From assembly GCA_003520365.1 (NCBI GenBank), contig DOUW01000411.1:1-15464 (forward strand): DNA of 15,464 nucleotides, in the 5' to 3' direction. Positions 6,736 to 14,946 of the stretch are shown here, one piece after another. The position numbers and the translations under genes are program-made. Origin of the DNA: Massilia sp. (GTDB lineage Bacteria; Pseudomonadota; Gammaproteobacteria; Burkholderiales; Burkholderiaceae_D). The notes beneath the pieces were generated by a model that made no database searches, was not told the origin of the DNA, and was given only the letters and a program-made list of their open reading frames with translations. How positions within the stretch are numbered: position 1 is the stretch's first letter; every line of letters starts with the position of its first letter.

Positions 6736-7752
6736 ATGAACTCGCTGGAAGAACTCGTCGTCTCGGCACAGGCTGACTTTGGCGCCTCGCTCGATGCGGC
6801 CGCGCTGGAAAACGCGAAAGCCAAATACCTGGGCAAGACCGGCCAGGTGACCGAACTGATGAAGGGTCTCGGCAAGCTCGAGCCCGAACAGCGCAAGGCC
6901 CAGGGCGCCCTGATCAATGCCGCAAAAGAAAAAATCGAACAGGCACTGACCGCGCGCCGCGAGGCCCTGGCCAACGCCCAGCTGGAAGCGCGCCTGAACG
7001 CGGAAAGCATCGACGTCACCCTGCCTGGCCGCGGCCGCTCGATGGGCGGCATCCATCCGGTGATGCGCACCTGGGAACGCGTCGAGCAGATCTTCCGCTC
7101 GATCGGCTTCGACGTGGCCGACGGCCCGGAAATCGAAACCGACTGGACCAACTTCACCGCCCTGAACAGCCCCGAGAACCACCCGGCGCGTTCGATGCAG
7201 GACACCTTCTATATCGAGGGTGAAGACAGCACCGGCAAACCGCTGCTGCTGCGCACCCACACCAGCCCGATGCAGGTGCGCTATGCCCGCACCCACACGC
7301 CGCCGATCAAGGTGATCGCGCCAGGCCGCACCTACCGGGTCGACTCCGACGCCACCCACTCGCCGATGTTCCACCAGGTCGAAGGCCTGTGGATCGGCGA
7401 AGACATTTCCTTCGCCGATCTGAAGGGTGTCTACCTGAACTTCGTGAAGGCTTTCTTCGAAACCGACGACCTGCAGGTGCGTTTCCGTCCGTCCTACTTC
7501 CCGTTCACGGAACCGTCGGCCGAGATCGACATCGCCTTCGGTTCGGGTCCGCTGAAAGGCCGCTGGCTGGAAGTGTCGGGCGCCGGCCAGGTCCACCCGA
7601 CCGTCGTACGTAACTTCGGCCTGGACCCGGAACGGTTCATCGGCTTCGCGTTCGGCTCCGGCCTCGAGCGCCTGACGATGCTGCGTTACGGGATCAACGA
7701 CCTGCGCCTGTTCTATGAGGGCGACCTGCGATTCCTCAAGCAGTTCAACTGA
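6736..7752 (+). CDS. pheS: Phenylalanyl-tRNA synthetase alpha subunit
   Basis: The catalytic subunit of the alpha2-beta2 PheRS, 338 residues. An N-terminal coiled-coil arm (about 1-90) contacts tRNA. The class II core follows, with [13 protein letters not shown] opening the catalytic domain (98-110), [10 protein letters not shown] (173-182), [21 protein letters not shown] (197-216, motif 2) and [19 protein letters not shown] (301-319, motif 3). The C terminus ends DLRFLKQFN, like E. coli PheS. The ATG at 6736 is chosen because MNSLEELV matches the family start and AGGA lies at 6721-6724; the frame is open upstream but gives a proline-rich non-family extension. A GTGGCG-CCTCC-CGCCAC hairpin (6696-6712) lies in the leader. 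pheT follows after 96 bp. Confidence 0.98.
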   Translation: MNSLEELVVSAQADFGASLDAAALENAKAKYLGKTGQVTELMKGLGKLEPEQRKAQGALINAAKEKIEQALTARREALANAQLEARLNAESIDVTLPGRGRSMGGIHPVMRTWERVEQIFRSIGFDVADGPEIETDWTNFTALNSPENHPARSMQDTFYIEGEDSTGKPLLLRTHTSPMQVRYARTHTPPIKVIAPGRTYRVDSDATHSPMFHQVEGLWIGEDISFADLKGVYLNFVKAFFETDDLQVRFRPSYFPFTEPSAEIDIAFGSGPLKGRWLEVSGAGQVHPTVVRNFGLDPERFIGFAFGSGLERLTMLRYGINDLRLFYEGDLRFLKQFN

Positions 7753-7848
7753 AAATGGCACATGGAGGGAGCCGTCGAGCATGCTCCGGCCTCCTCGGTC
7801 ATTTATAAGAAAACCTGATAAATAGCGCAGCTACAAGGTAAAAAGATT

Positions 7849-10275
7849 ATGCAATTCTCCGAAAACTGGCTCCGTTCCCTGGTCGATCCGAAAATGAATT
7901 CGGACGAACTGGCCCACCTGCTGACCATGTCCGGCCTCGAAGTCGAGGAGGTGGAAGCCGTCGCGCCGCCGTTCTCGAACGTGGTGGTGGCCGAAGTGGT
8001 CGAAGTGGCGAAGCACCCGAACGCCGACCGCCTGAATGTGTGCCAGGTCGACGTCGGCACGGGCACCTTGCTCAACATCGTCTGCGGCGCGCCGAACGTG
8101 CGCGCGGGCATGAAGGCGATCTGCGCCAAGGCCGGCGCCGTGCTGCCGCCGGGCGCCGACGGCAAGCCCTTCGAAATCAAGGTCGGCAAGCTGCGCGGCG
8201 TCGAGTCGCAGGGCATGATGTGCTCGGCCAAGGAACTGAAGATCTCGGAGGAGAGCAGCGGCCTGATGGAGCTGCCGGAAGACGCGCCGGTCGGCGCCAA
8301 CATCCGCGACTACCTCGGCCTGAACGACCTGAAGTTCACCATCAAGCTGACCCCGAACAAGGCGGACTGCCTGTCGGTGCTGGGCGTGGCGCGCGAAGTG
8401 TCGGCCCTGACCGGCTCGCCGCTCAGCTTCCCGGCCCCGCGCCCGGCCGCCGTCACCACCGACGAGGTCCTGCCGGTGAAAGTCTCGGCGCCGGAGCTGT
8501 GCGGCCGCTTCTCGGGCCGCGTGATCCGCGGCCTGAACGCGAAGGCCGCGACGCCGGAATGGATGAAGCGCCGCCTGGAACGCTCGGGCCAGCGCTCGGT
8601 GTCGGCCCTGGTCGACATCTCCAACTACGTCATGCTGGAAGCCGGCCAGCCCTCGCACGTGTTCGACCTGGCGAAGATCCACGGTTCCATGGACGTACGC
8701 TGGGGCAGGAAAGGCGAGAGCGTAAAACTCCTGAACGGCAACACCGTGGAAGTCGACGAATGGGTCGGCGTGATCGCCGACGAGAAGGAAATCGAATCGC
8801 TGGCCGGCATCATGGGCGGCGACTCGACCGCCGTGACCCTCGACACCACCGACATCTACCTGGAAGCGGCCTTCTGGTGGCCGAACGCGATCCAGGGCCG
8901 CGCCCGCCGCTACAATTTCTCGACCGACGCGGCGCACCGCTACGAGCGCGGCGTCGATTTCGCCGGCACCGTCGATAACATCGAGCGCATCACCGCGCTG
9001 ATCGTCGAGATCTGCGGCACCGCCGACACGAAAGTCGGCCCGGTCGACGACCAGGTCGTCAACCTGCCGCAGCGCGCGCCGGTCGTGCTGCGCACCGCGC
9101 GCGCCGCGAAGGTCATCGGCGTCGCCATCACCGACGACATGGTGGCCGACATCTTCACCCGCCTGGGCCTGCCGTTCATCCGCGAGGAAGGGCAGTTCGC
9201 GGTCACCGCGCCGTCCTACCGCTTCGACATCGAGATCGAGGAAGACCTGATCGAGGAAGTGGCGCGCGTCTACGGCTTCGAGAACATTCCGGCCAACCCG
9301 CCGGTGGCGCCGTCGGCGATGCTGATCGAGCCGGAAAACACGCGCTCGCTGTTCGCCGTCCGCCACCAGCTGGCCGACCTGGGTTACCAGGAAGTGGTCA
9401 ACATGAGCTTCGTGGAAAGCGCCTGGGAGCAGGACTTCGCCGCGAACGAGCAGCCGATCAGGCTGCAGAACCCGATCGCCAGCCAGATGAGCGTGATGCG
9501 CTCGACCCTGATCGGCGGCCTGCTGGCCAACGTGCGCTACAACCTGAACCGCAAGGCCGGACGCGTGCGCGTGTTCGAGGTCGGCGCCGTGTTCAAGCGC
9601 AACCCGGATGCCGTCGACGGTCCGCTGTCGGTGGCCGGCTTCGACCAGCCCAAGCGCGTCGGCGCCATCGCCTACGGTCCGGCGCTGGACGAGCAGTGGG
9701 GCGCGCCGACCCGCGCGGTCGACTTCTTCGACGTGAAGGCCGACCTGGAAGCCCTGTTTGCCCCGCGTGTGGTACGCTTCAATAAGGCTGAGCACGCAGC
9801 GCTGCATCCGGGCCGCTGCGCGACGGTCGAAGTCGACGGCAAGGTCGTCGGCTTCATCGGCGAACTGCATCCGCGCTGGCTGCAGAAGTACGACCTGCCG
9901 CAGGCGCCGGTGCTGTTCGAGGTCGATGCCGCCGCGCTGCAGGCGCGTTCGGTGCCGCGCCACACCGAGATTTCGAAGTTCCCGGGCGCCACGCGCGACC
10001 TGGCGCTGGTGGTGAAACAGGACGTGCCGGCCCAGGCCGTGCTCGATTCCCTGAGCGCCGCCGCCAGCGTGCATCCGAACGGCAAGATTCTGCAAGCCGT
10101 TGTTTTGTTTGATGAATACCGCGGCAAGGGGCTGGAAGCGGACGAAAAATCGCTTGCTTTCCGCTTTAGCTTGCAAGATACTCAATCGACCTTGCAGGAC
10201 GACGCCGTGGAGGCCGTGATGGCTGCCGTGGCCGAGGCGGCAAAAGAAAAACACAGCGCTAAATTGCGCGGGTAA
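7849..10275 (+). CDS. pheT: Phenylalanyl-tRNA synthetase beta subunit
   Basis: The 808-residue structural and editing subunit of PheRS. Domains in order: N-terminal [11 protein letters not shown], an EMAP-like tRNA-binding domain (about 39-150, with [15 protein letters not shown]), the B3/B4 editing region (about 215-390, with [18 protein letters not shown]), B5 (about 405-480), a class II-like inactive core ([18 protein letters not shown]), and a C-terminal FDX-ACB anticodon-binding domain (about 713-808, starting [18 protein letters not shown]). Length is normal for proteobacterial PheT. AAGG at 7835-7838 precedes the ATG. The 96-bp gap after pheS holds an imperfect hairpin (7772-7794 area) without a T-run, so cotranscription is likely. 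A long antisense frame over this gene is a GC-rich shadow. Confidence 0.98.
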   Translation: MQFSENWLRSLVDPKMNSDELAHLLTMSGLEVEEVEAVAPPFSNVVVAEVVEVAKHPNADRLNVCQVDVGTGTLLNIVCGAPNVRAGMKAICAKAGAVLPPGADGKPFEIKVGKLRGVESQGMMCSAKELKISEESSGLMELPEDAPVGANIRDYLGLNDLKFTIKLTPNKADCLSVLGVAREVSALTGSPLSFPAPRPAAVTTDEVLPVKVSAPELCGRFSGRVIRGLNAKAATPEWMKRRLERSGQRSVSALVDISNYVMLEAGQPSHVFDLAKIHGSMDVRWGRKGESVKLLNGNTVEVDEWVGVIADEKEIESLAGIMGGDSTAVTLDTTDIYLEAAFWWPNAIQGRARRYNFSTDAAHRYERGVDFAGTVDNIERITALIVEICGTADTKVGPVDDQVVNLPQRAPVVLRTARAAKVIGVAITDDMVADIFTRLGLPFIREEGQFAVTAPSYRFDIEIEEDLIEEVARVYGFENIPANPPVAPSAMLIEPENTRSLFAVRHQLADLGYQEVVNMSFVESAWEQDFAANEQPIRLQNPIASQMSVMRSTLIGGLLANVRYNLNRKAGRVRVFEVGAVFKRNPDAVDGPLSVAGFDQPKRVGAIAYGPALDEQWGAPTRAVDFFDVKADLEALFAPRVVRFNKAEHAALHPGRCATVEVDGKVVGFIGELHPRWLQKYDLPQAPVLFEVDAAALQARSVPRHTEISKFPGATRDLALVVKQDVPAQAVLDSLSAAASVHPNGKILQAVVLFDEYRGKGLEADEKSLAFRFSLQDTQSTLQDDAVEAVMAAVAEAAKEKHSAKLRG

Positions 10276-10311
10276 TTTCCAAAACGTTTGATCTGAAGGC
10301 AGGGCTTCAAA

Positions 10312-10731
10312 ATTAACCATAACGACGTAGACACGGCCGTATTCCAGGAAGCACTGGCGGCCGACCTGCATCGCGCGATGCAGGTGGCGCGGGTACGGAA
10401 GGAAGCCGAGAAGGACCTGCCGACCCTCACCAAGGCCGAGCTGGCCGAACTGCTGTTCGAGCAGGTCGGACTGAACAAGCGCGAGGCCAAGGACATGGTC
10501 GAGACCTTCTTCGACGAGATCCGTAACGCGCTCGAGCGCGGCGAGGCCGTCAAGCTGTCGGGCTTCGGCAACTTCCAGTTGCGCGACAAGCCGCAGCGGC
10601 CGGGCCGCAATCCGAAAACCGGGGAAGAGATCCCGATCACGGCGCGCCGCGTCGTGACTTTCCACGCCAGCCAGAAACTGAAGGGCATGGTCGAAGAGAC
10701 CAGTCCGGCATCCCTGGCGCGCGCTGCATAA
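10312..10731 (+). CDS. ihfA: Integration host factor subunit alpha (probable AUU start)
   Basis: A DNA-bending protein of the HU/IHF family that pairs with IHF-beta in recombination, replication and promoter architecture. The core [20 protein letters not shown] through [20 protein letters not shown] (which holds the DNA-intercalating [10 protein letters not shown] arm just after it) to [11 protein letters not shown] is unmistakable. The first ATG in frame (10378) has no Shine-Dalgarno and begins in the middle of an apparent protein sequence. The frame is open back to 10297 and reads [20 protein letters not shown] before that ATG. ATT at 10312, with AGGG (10301-10304) seven bases upstream, is my preferred start, giving 139 residues with a roughly 35-residue extension relative to E. 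coli IhfA. The alternative is 117 residues from 10378. It lies 36 bp after pheT, as in the conserved operon. Confidence 0.93.
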   Translation: MNHNDVDTAVFQEALAADLHRAMQVARVRKEAEKDLPTLTKAELAELLFEQVGLNKREAKDMVETFFDEIRNALERGEAVKLSGFGNFQLRDKPQRPGRNPKTGEEIPITARRVVTFHASQKLKGMVEETSPASLARAA

Positions 10732-10738
10732 GTGAGCC

Positions 10739-11143
10739 ATGAACGACCGTCCGAACAAGAACGAACTCGCTGCCTTGCCGCCGATCCCGGCCAAGCGCTA
10801 CTTCACGATCGGCGAAGTCAGCGAATTGTGCGGGGTCAAGCCGCATGTGCTGCGCTACTGGGAGCAGGAATTTACTCAGCTGAAGCCAGTCAAACGTCGT
10901 GGTAACCGCCGTTACTACCAGCACCACGAGGTGCTGCTGATCCGGCGTATCCGCGAGTTGCTGTACGAGCAAGGCTTCACCATCAGCGGCGCCCGCAATC
11001 GCCTCGACAGCCGCGCCAGCGACCTGGCCGGCGGCATCGAACCAGCCCCGATCGAGGAAGCGCCGACTGTCGACGTGCCGAAACTGCGCGAAGAGCTGCT
11101 CGGTATCCTCGCATTGTTAAAACACGGTTCCCGGCCGGCTTAG
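10739..11143 (+). CDS. MerR-type HTH transcriptional regulator next to ihfA
   Basis: A 134-residue protein with a MerR-like winged helix at about 20-92: RYFTIGEVSELCGVKPHVLR, then the wing residues RRGNRRYYQHHEV, then LIRRIRELLYEQGFTISGAR. The rest is short (about 40 residues) and ends in a small predicted helix, LREELLGILALL. There is no Cys cluster or effector domain of the metal- or drug-sensing MerR types, so ligand and targets are unknown. The ATG is 7 bp after the ihfA stop, implying translational coupling. A small MerR gene just after ihfA is a common betaproteobacterial arrangement (from memory). No clear terminator follows. Confidence 0.9.
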   Translation: MNDRPNKNELAALPPIPAKRYFTIGEVSELCGVKPHVLRYWEQEFTQLKPVKRRGNRRYYQHHEVLLIRRIRELLYEQGFTISGARNRLDSRASDLAGGIEPAPIEEAPTVDVPKLREELLGILALLKHGSRPA

Positions 11144-11252
11144 CGCCTCTCCACTCAGGGCAGCGATTGATGGCGACATGCACGCCAGCAATGCTTATTT
11201 CTGACCGGAATACGCTCTTAAGTCCGGCTTAACTCATGCATTCGTGCGGCTG

Positions 11253-11280
11253 TTGTACTAAGGCCGCGAAGTGCTAAAAT
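11253..11280 (+). promoter_or_regulatory. Promoter of the NarL-type response regulator
   Basis: TTGTAC (11253-11258), a 16-bp spacer, then TAAAAT (11275-11280), preceded by TGC to make an extended -10. Start about 11287. The 87-nt leader contains a perfect hairpin TTTCCTG-TGC-CAGGAAA (11342-11358) immediately before the AGGGA Shine-Dalgarno (11364-11368). Confidence 0.65.
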
Positions 11281-11373
11281 GTTACATGCGCTTAGCTCAT
11301 CCAACGCATGACAGCCGGGCGTGAAAACGTTCCTCCGGCTCTTTCCTGTGCCAGGAAAATTTAAGGGAAGACA

Positions 11374-12006
11374 ATGATACGCGTTGCCATTTGTGACGAT
11401 CACCAGATAGTTCGAGCAGGTTTCAAACAGATTTTCTCGTCCTCCGGCGAGTTCGAAGTCGTCGCCGAAGGCGCCACCGGTCGCGAGGCGCTGGACATTG
11501 CCCGTCGCGAGATCTGCGACGTGCTGCTGCTCGACATCGCCATGCCGGACCAGAGCGGGATCGATATCCTGCGCACCATCCGCCAGGGCCAACCCAACCT
11601 GCCGGTGCTGATTCTCTCCGGCTATCCGGCACAACAATATGCGCTCAACCTGTTCAAGATGGGCGCGAACGGTTACCTGAACAAGGAGTGCGACGCCGAC
11701 GAGCTCAAGACCGCCGTGCGTACCGTCTACCAGGGCCGGCGCTACGTGTCGTCGACCGTCGGCGAACTGCTGGCCCAGAGCTTCGACCGCGACCCCAACA
11801 CCGCGCTGCATACCGAGCTGTCGGACCGCGAGTTCCAGGTCTTCCTGCGCCTGGCCAAGGGCGCGACCGTGTCCGACATCGGGAATGCGCTCTCGCTGTC
11901 GATCAAGACCGTGTCCACCTACCGCACCCGCATCATGGAAAAGATGGGCCTGCAGTCGAACAGCGACCTGACCTACTACGCAATGAAGAACAACCTGCTC
12001 GACTAA
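11374..12006 (+). CDS. NarL/FixJ-family response regulator (REC-LuxR HTH)
   Basis: A 210-residue cytoplasmic transcription factor. The receiver domain (1-120) has the acidic pair D8-D9, phosphoacceptor D54 (LLLDIAMPD), S82 (LILSGYP) and K104 (YLNKECD), so it should be phosphorylatable. A LuxR-type HTH at about 148-210 contains LSDREFQVFLRLAKGATVSD and SIKTVSTYRTRIMEKM. AGGGA lies five bases before the ATG. The histidine kinase 257 bp downstream is of the HisKA_3 class that normally partners NarL-type regulators, so they are inferred to be a cognate pair. The intervening region carries a second promoter, so kinase and regulator may be separately controlled. The input signal is unknown. Confidence 0.95.
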   Translation: MIRVAICDDHQIVRAGFKQIFSSSGEFEVVAEGATGREALDIARREICDVLLLDIAMPDQSGIDILRTIRQGQPNLPVLILSGYPAQQYALNLFKMGANGYLNKECDADELKTAVRTVYQGRRYVSSTVGELLAQSFDRDPNTALHTELSDREFQVFLRLAKGATVSDIGNALSLSIKTVSTYRTRIMEKMGLQSNSDLTYYAMKNNLLD

Positions 12007-12013
12007 GCAGGAT

Positions 12014-12035
12014 GCGGACGCCGTCCGGCGTCCGC
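12014..12035 (+). terminator. GC-rich hairpin after the response regulator (weak terminator candidate)
   Basis: GCGGACGCC (12014-12022) pairs perfectly with GGCGTCCGC (12027-12035) around GTCC, eight bases after the stop codon. No T tract follows, so it may be rho-dependent, a 3'-end stabiliser, or simply a hairpin. Confidence 0.45.
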
Positions 12036-12059
12036 CTTCGCCGGACCTATTCGGCAACC

Positions 12060-12102
12060 TGCGGCAACATGCGGCCTCATGCCGCACCTGGCGCATGCCG
12101 CA
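12060..12102 (+). repeat. Cluster of four TGCGGC/GCCGCA half-sites upstream of the kinase
   Basis: TGCGGC occurs at 12060 and 12070, and its inverse GCCGCA at 12081 and 12097. The inner pair forms TGCGGC-CTCAT-type dyad symmetry (12070-12086). This lies about 120 bp upstream of the kinase -10 and outside any coding frame I accept. It could be an operator array or an RNA hairpin; nothing identifies a binding protein. Confidence 0.4.
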
Positions 12103-12218
12103 CGCAAGTCCTCGCGTCGTGACCGCGCTCCGGTTCACTGCTTGCCGCTCACGCGCTTTCTGTTTCCTCCCGCCTACAATCCAGCCCCCTGGCGGCTGCG
12201 CTCGAACCCGTACGGGGC

Positions 12219-12224
12219 TATAAT
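12219..12224 (+). promoter_or_regulatory. -10 element for the histidine kinase gene
   Basis: A perfect TATAAT, 39 bp upstream of the kinase ATG. The -35 position (CTGCGC with a 17-bp spacer) is poor and there is no TG extension, so activation by a bound regulator is possible. Confidence 0.5.
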
Positions 12225-12263
12225 CGCCCGGTCCGCCAAAGTTGCGCGAAAGGAACCCAGTCG

Positions 12264-13826
12264 ATGTACTTCACCCTTGATCCTGCTCCCCAGCGCGCGC
12301 GTGCGCTGCCGCTGTACAAGACACTGCTGTGTTTTGTCTGCGTGCTGATCCTGGTGGTCAATGGCTACTTCCTGCTGCGCAACCTCGACGGCCTGAAGGC
12401 CGCCAACAGCCTGCAGGAGCGTACTTCCCAGGTCACCGACGAGCTGCAGCACCTGAACCTGCTCGTGACCGATGCCGAAAGCAATCTGCGCGGCTATTTC
12501 CTGTCGGGTTCGGATCTCTACCTGGGCAGCGTGCAGATGGCGCCGACCCGCATCGACAGCCAGTTGCGCAAGCTCGGCACCTTGCTGGCGGATAATCCCT
12601 CGCAGCAGAAGAACCTGTCCCAGTTGCGCGAGCTGGTCGAACGCCAGCTCGGCATGATGCAGCAGGCGCTGACCATCTATCGCCAGGGCGGGCTGAACGA
12701 CATCCTCGCCATCACCGGCGCGCCCAGCGACGGCGACAGCGACGAGATCCGCCTGCAAGTGGTGATCATGCTCAGCGAGCAGAACGAGTTGTTGAAAGCG
12801 CGCAGTGCCGGCTTCTACGGCCAGTACCAGCATGCCGTCATCCTCGGCCTGGGCATCAACGCGGCCGCGATCTTCGTGCTGCTGCTGTTTTACCGCCTGA
12901 TCCGCAGCAGTTTCGCCGCCCGCATCGACGCCGAGCACGCGCTGCAGCAAACCAACGAACAGCTCGAACTCATCGTTGCACGGCGCACCGAGCAGTTGTC
13001 GGTGCTGTCGCGCCACCTGATCCACGTGTCGGAAGAAGAAAAGGCGAAGCTGGCGCGCGAACTGCACGACGAAATGGGCGCCAACCTGACGGCGATCGGC
13101 ATGGACATGAACAGCGTCGCCGAGCAATTGCAGGGCAGTCGGCCGGACCTGGCCGCCATGCTCGTCCGGGCGCGCGGCACCCTGGTCGACACCGTGCAGC
13201 TGAAGCGCCGCATCGTCGAGGACCTGCGCCCGAGCCTGCTCGACAACCTGGGCCTGGCCGCCGCGTTGCAGAGCTATTGCGAGGATTACGCCCGCGTCAC
13301 CGGACTCGACTGCGACGTGCTGGTCGAAGGCGACATCGATGCCGCCGGCCCGATGCATGCGATCGCGCTGTTCCGCATCGTCCAGGAGTCGCTCAACAAC
13401 ATCGCCAAGTATGCACGGGCGCGCAACGTCATCGTCCACCTGGGCCGGGAAGACGGGGAGCTGAGCCTGGAAGTCACGGACGACGGCATCGGCATCGCGC
13501 CGGACGCCTTGATGCGTTCGAAGTCGCATGGCCTGCTGGGCATGCGCGAGCGCGCGCTGTTGTTGGGAGGCAAACTCGACGTCAGTCGCGGCGTCAACGG
13601 GGTAGGAACCTGCGTACGCGCCAGCATTCCGCTGGACGGCGGGGGTGACGGTCCGGCAGCGCACCTTGCGCCGGACATGCCGGCCGTACCGGTCTACCCG
13701 GTGGATGCTCCCAAAGCAAAATCGCCGGTCCCATCGCCAGTCTTGCCGGCGATGGGGAACGACGATCTCGGGGAAGGCCTCGGCCTGGAAGTGGCCTCGG
13801 CAGGTGAAAGGGGCGGCCGCGCCTGA
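12264..13826 (+). CDS. Membrane sensor histidine kinase (CHASE3-like, HisKA_3, HATPase_c)
   Basis: A 520-residue inner-membrane kinase of the NarX/DegS type. TM1 is at about 20-38 (LLCFVCVLILVVNGYFLL). A roughly 150-residue periplasmic segment contains VTDAESNLRGYFLSGSDLYL (68-87), the pattern of CHASE3 domains. TM2 is at about 191-210. A short coiled linker (220-260) leads to the HisKA_3 box LARELHDEMGANLTAIGMDM with phospho-acceptor H268. The ATPase domain shows the N box QESLNNIAKYA (375-385), DDGIG (406-410), and GLLGMRERA (423-431). The domain ends near 457; the last 60 or so residues are Pro/Gly/Ala-rich with no recognisable domain, odd for the family. AAAGGA (12249-12254) precedes the ATG. 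Likely partner: the NarL-type regulator just upstream. Signal unknown. Confidence 0.93.
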   Translation: MYFTLDPAPQRARALPLYKTLLCFVCVLILVVNGYFLLRNLDGLKAANSLQERTSQVTDELQHLNLLVTDAESNLRGYFLSGSDLYLGSVQMAPTRIDSQLRKLGTLLADNPSQQKNLSQLRELVERQLGMMQQALTIYRQGGLNDILAITGAPSDGDSDEIRLQVVIMLSEQNELLKARSAGFYGQYQHAVILGLGINAAAIFVLLLFYRLIRSSFAARIDAEHALQQTNEQLELIVARRTEQLSVLSRHLIHVSEEEKAKLARELHDEMGANLTAIGMDMNSVAEQLQGSRPDLAAMLVRARGTLVDTVQLKRRIVEDLRPSLLDNLGLAAALQSYCEDYARVTGLDCDVLVEGDIDAAGPMHAIALFRIVQESLNNIAKYARARNVIVHLGREDGELSLEVTDDGIGIAPDALMRSKSHGLLGMRERALLLGGKLDVSRGVNGVGTCVRASIPLDGGGDGPAAHLAPDMPAVPVYPVDAPKAKSPVPSPVLPAMGNDDLGEGLGLEVASAGERGGRA

Positions 13827-13841
13827 CAGGCGCCGCGCCCC
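13810..13841. terminator. Hairpin between convergent kinase and Crp/Fnr genes
   Basis: GGGGCG (13810-13815) pairs with CGCCCC (13836-13841), and GCGCC (13819-13823) with GGCGC (13829-13833), separated by a small internal loop. It overlaps the kinase stop codon and fills most of the 28-bp gap. There is no T-run on either strand, so bidirectional termination is only a suggestion. Confidence 0.35.
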
Positions 13842-13854
13842 TCGCCATGCTCGC

Positions 13855-14667
13855 TTAGCGAGCGGCCACGTCCATCAGCAGGCGGTCGTATTCGGTCTTG
13901 GCGACCTTGTAGCATTCGCCGGCGTACTCTTCCAGGCCGGCGCGGTCGAGGACGGTGATATTGCCGCGGCGGTACTGGATCAGGCCCTCGTCCTGCAGCT
14001 TGCCGGCGGCGGCGGTGATGCTCTCGCGGCGCACGCCCAGCATGATGGAGATGAGTTCCTGGGTCACTTTCAGCTCGTTGCCCGGCGAACGGTCCAGGCG
14101 GTCCAGCAGCCAGCGGCACAGCTTCTGCTCGATCGAGCTGTGGCGGCCGCCGACGGCGTTCTGGGCCATCTGGGCGAACAGGGCGTTGGTGTAGCGCATC
14201 AGGAGCTGGGGCAGGGCGCCGCCGGCCATGAAGGCATCACGCAGGTACTGGGTTTTCAGGCGGTAGCCGTAGCCGGCGCTCTGCACGACGGCGCTGCACA
14301 TGGCGCGCTCGCCCATGAACAGCGACACGCCGACCACGCCCTCATGTCCTACGACGGCGATCTCGGTCGTGGCGCCGTCTTCCATCACATACAACAGCGA
14401 CACGATTGCCGTCGTCGGAAAATACACGTATTCCAATTTACTGCCATACTCGAACAGTTCCTTGCCAAATGGCAGGGGAACCAGTTCCAGGTGCTCGAAC
14501 AGGGTTTCCAGGTCTTGGCGCGGGAGCGCGGCCAGCAGTTCGTTCTGCTGGGTACCGCTGACACTGACAACTGGACGCGACGCAGCTTTGATTGCCTCCT
14601 TGGTCGAAGGAATCTGGTTGACCGATTGCGCTTTTTGCGTGGCACCACCAAGTTGAGCGTTGTTCAT
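13855..14667 (-). CDS. Crp/Fnr-family transcriptional regulator
   Basis: From the ATG at 14665-14667 the protein has 270 residues. A cyclic-nucleotide-binding-like beta barrel spans about 40-165 (FPTTAIVSLLYVMEDG, EIAVVGHEGVVGVSLFMG), then a dimer helix (HSSIEQKLCRWLLDRLDR), then a Crp-type HTH at about 198-245 (VTQELISIMLGVRRESITAA, KLQDEGLIQYRRGNITVLD). There is no N-terminal FNR Cys cluster and no clear cAMP-phosphate Arg motif, so the effector is unknown. This start is chosen because GAGGA lies six bases upstream. The frame stays open to ATGs at 14730 and 14754, but neither has a usable Shine-Dalgarno. The N-terminal 35 residues are low-complexity and non-conserved in style. The gene is convergent with the kinase and divergent from the OmpR-type regulator. 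Confidence 0.93.
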   Translation of the reverse strand: MNNAQLGGATQKAQSVNQIPSTKEAIKAASRPVVSVSGTQQNELLAALPRQDLETLFEHLELVPLPFGKELFEYGSKLEYVYFPTTAIVSLLYVMEDGATTEIAVVGHEGVVGVSLFMGERAMCSAVVQSAGYGYRLKTQYLRDAFMAGGALPQLLMRYTNALFAQMAQNAVGGRHSSIEQKLCRWLLDRLDRSPGNELKVTQELISIMLGVRRESITAAAGKLQDEGLIQYRRGNITVLDRAGLEEYAGECYKVAKTEYDRLLMDVAAR

Positions 14668-14801
14668 TTTCTGTCCTCTTATCTCTAGCTTTACTACGTC
14701 AGGGGCGATTGCTGGAGGCACTGTTGACATTGCCTCATCGCGATGTGTGTACATTAAAGCTATCGTCTGTTGCCGAACATAAGATTAGGGGTTGCCCCTG
14801 T

Positions 14802-14840
14802 GTAGGCTGGACGTAGGATGTTTTGTCAGTCCAGTCCTAC
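14802..14840. repeat. Inverted repeat in the divergent Crp/Fnr - OmpR-type intergenic region
   Basis: GTAGGCTGGAC (14802-14812) and GTCCAGTCCTAC (14829-14840) are inverse complements apart from one extra T, with a 16-bp spacer. It lies between the two divergent genes, where an operator would be expected. A smaller AGGGG-TTG-CCCCT palindrome precedes it (14787-14799). Which protein binds, if any, cannot be told. Confidence 0.5.
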
Positions 14841-14882
14841 TAGGAAAGATGCGGCAAATCATTGCCCGGTTTTTCCTTTTGT

Positions 14883-14911
14883 TTGGGTCCGGAAAGAATT
14901 TGGACCATAAT
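14883..14911 (+). promoter_or_regulatory. Possible promoter with internal dyad upstream of the OmpR-type regulator
   Basis: TTGGGT (14883-14888), a 17-bp spacer and CATAAT (14906-14911) resemble a weak sigma70 promoter, start about 14918. GGTCC (14886-14890) and GGACC (14902-14906) form a dyad spanning the spacer, a plausible operator position. The remaining leader is only about 29 nt and lacks a Shine-Dalgarno. Confidence 0.4.
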
Positions 14912-14946
14912 GTGCGCCAACGCTTTTTTCTCCATCCCGTTCGCGC

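Noticed and set aside
7831..10794. 987-codon open frame on the minus strand across pheT and ihfA
   Set aside because: It lies wholly antisense to pheT and ihfA, has Arg/His/Val/Asp-rich shadow composition and no domain; stops are rare antisense to GC-rich genes.
11144..11252. A second tRNA (for example tRNA-Pro) after the MerR gene
   Set aside because: No cloverleaf, T-loop consensus or CCA end could be found in this interval; only short inverted repeats such as TTAAG/CTTAA.
12174..13664. 496-codon minus-strand frame over the histidine kinase
   Set aside because: Shadow frame; the plus-strand kinase has clear TM, HisKA_3 and ATPase motifs.
14668..14754. Longer Crp/Fnr start at 14730 or 14754
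   Set aside because: Neither ATG has a properly spaced Shine-Dalgarno, whereas the ATG at 14667 has GAGGA six bases upstream.
14724..14755. Perfect TTGACA (14724-14729) as a plus-strand -35
   Set aside because: No acceptable -10 occurs 16-18 bp downstream; the nearest candidate, TACATT, needs a 20-bp spacer.
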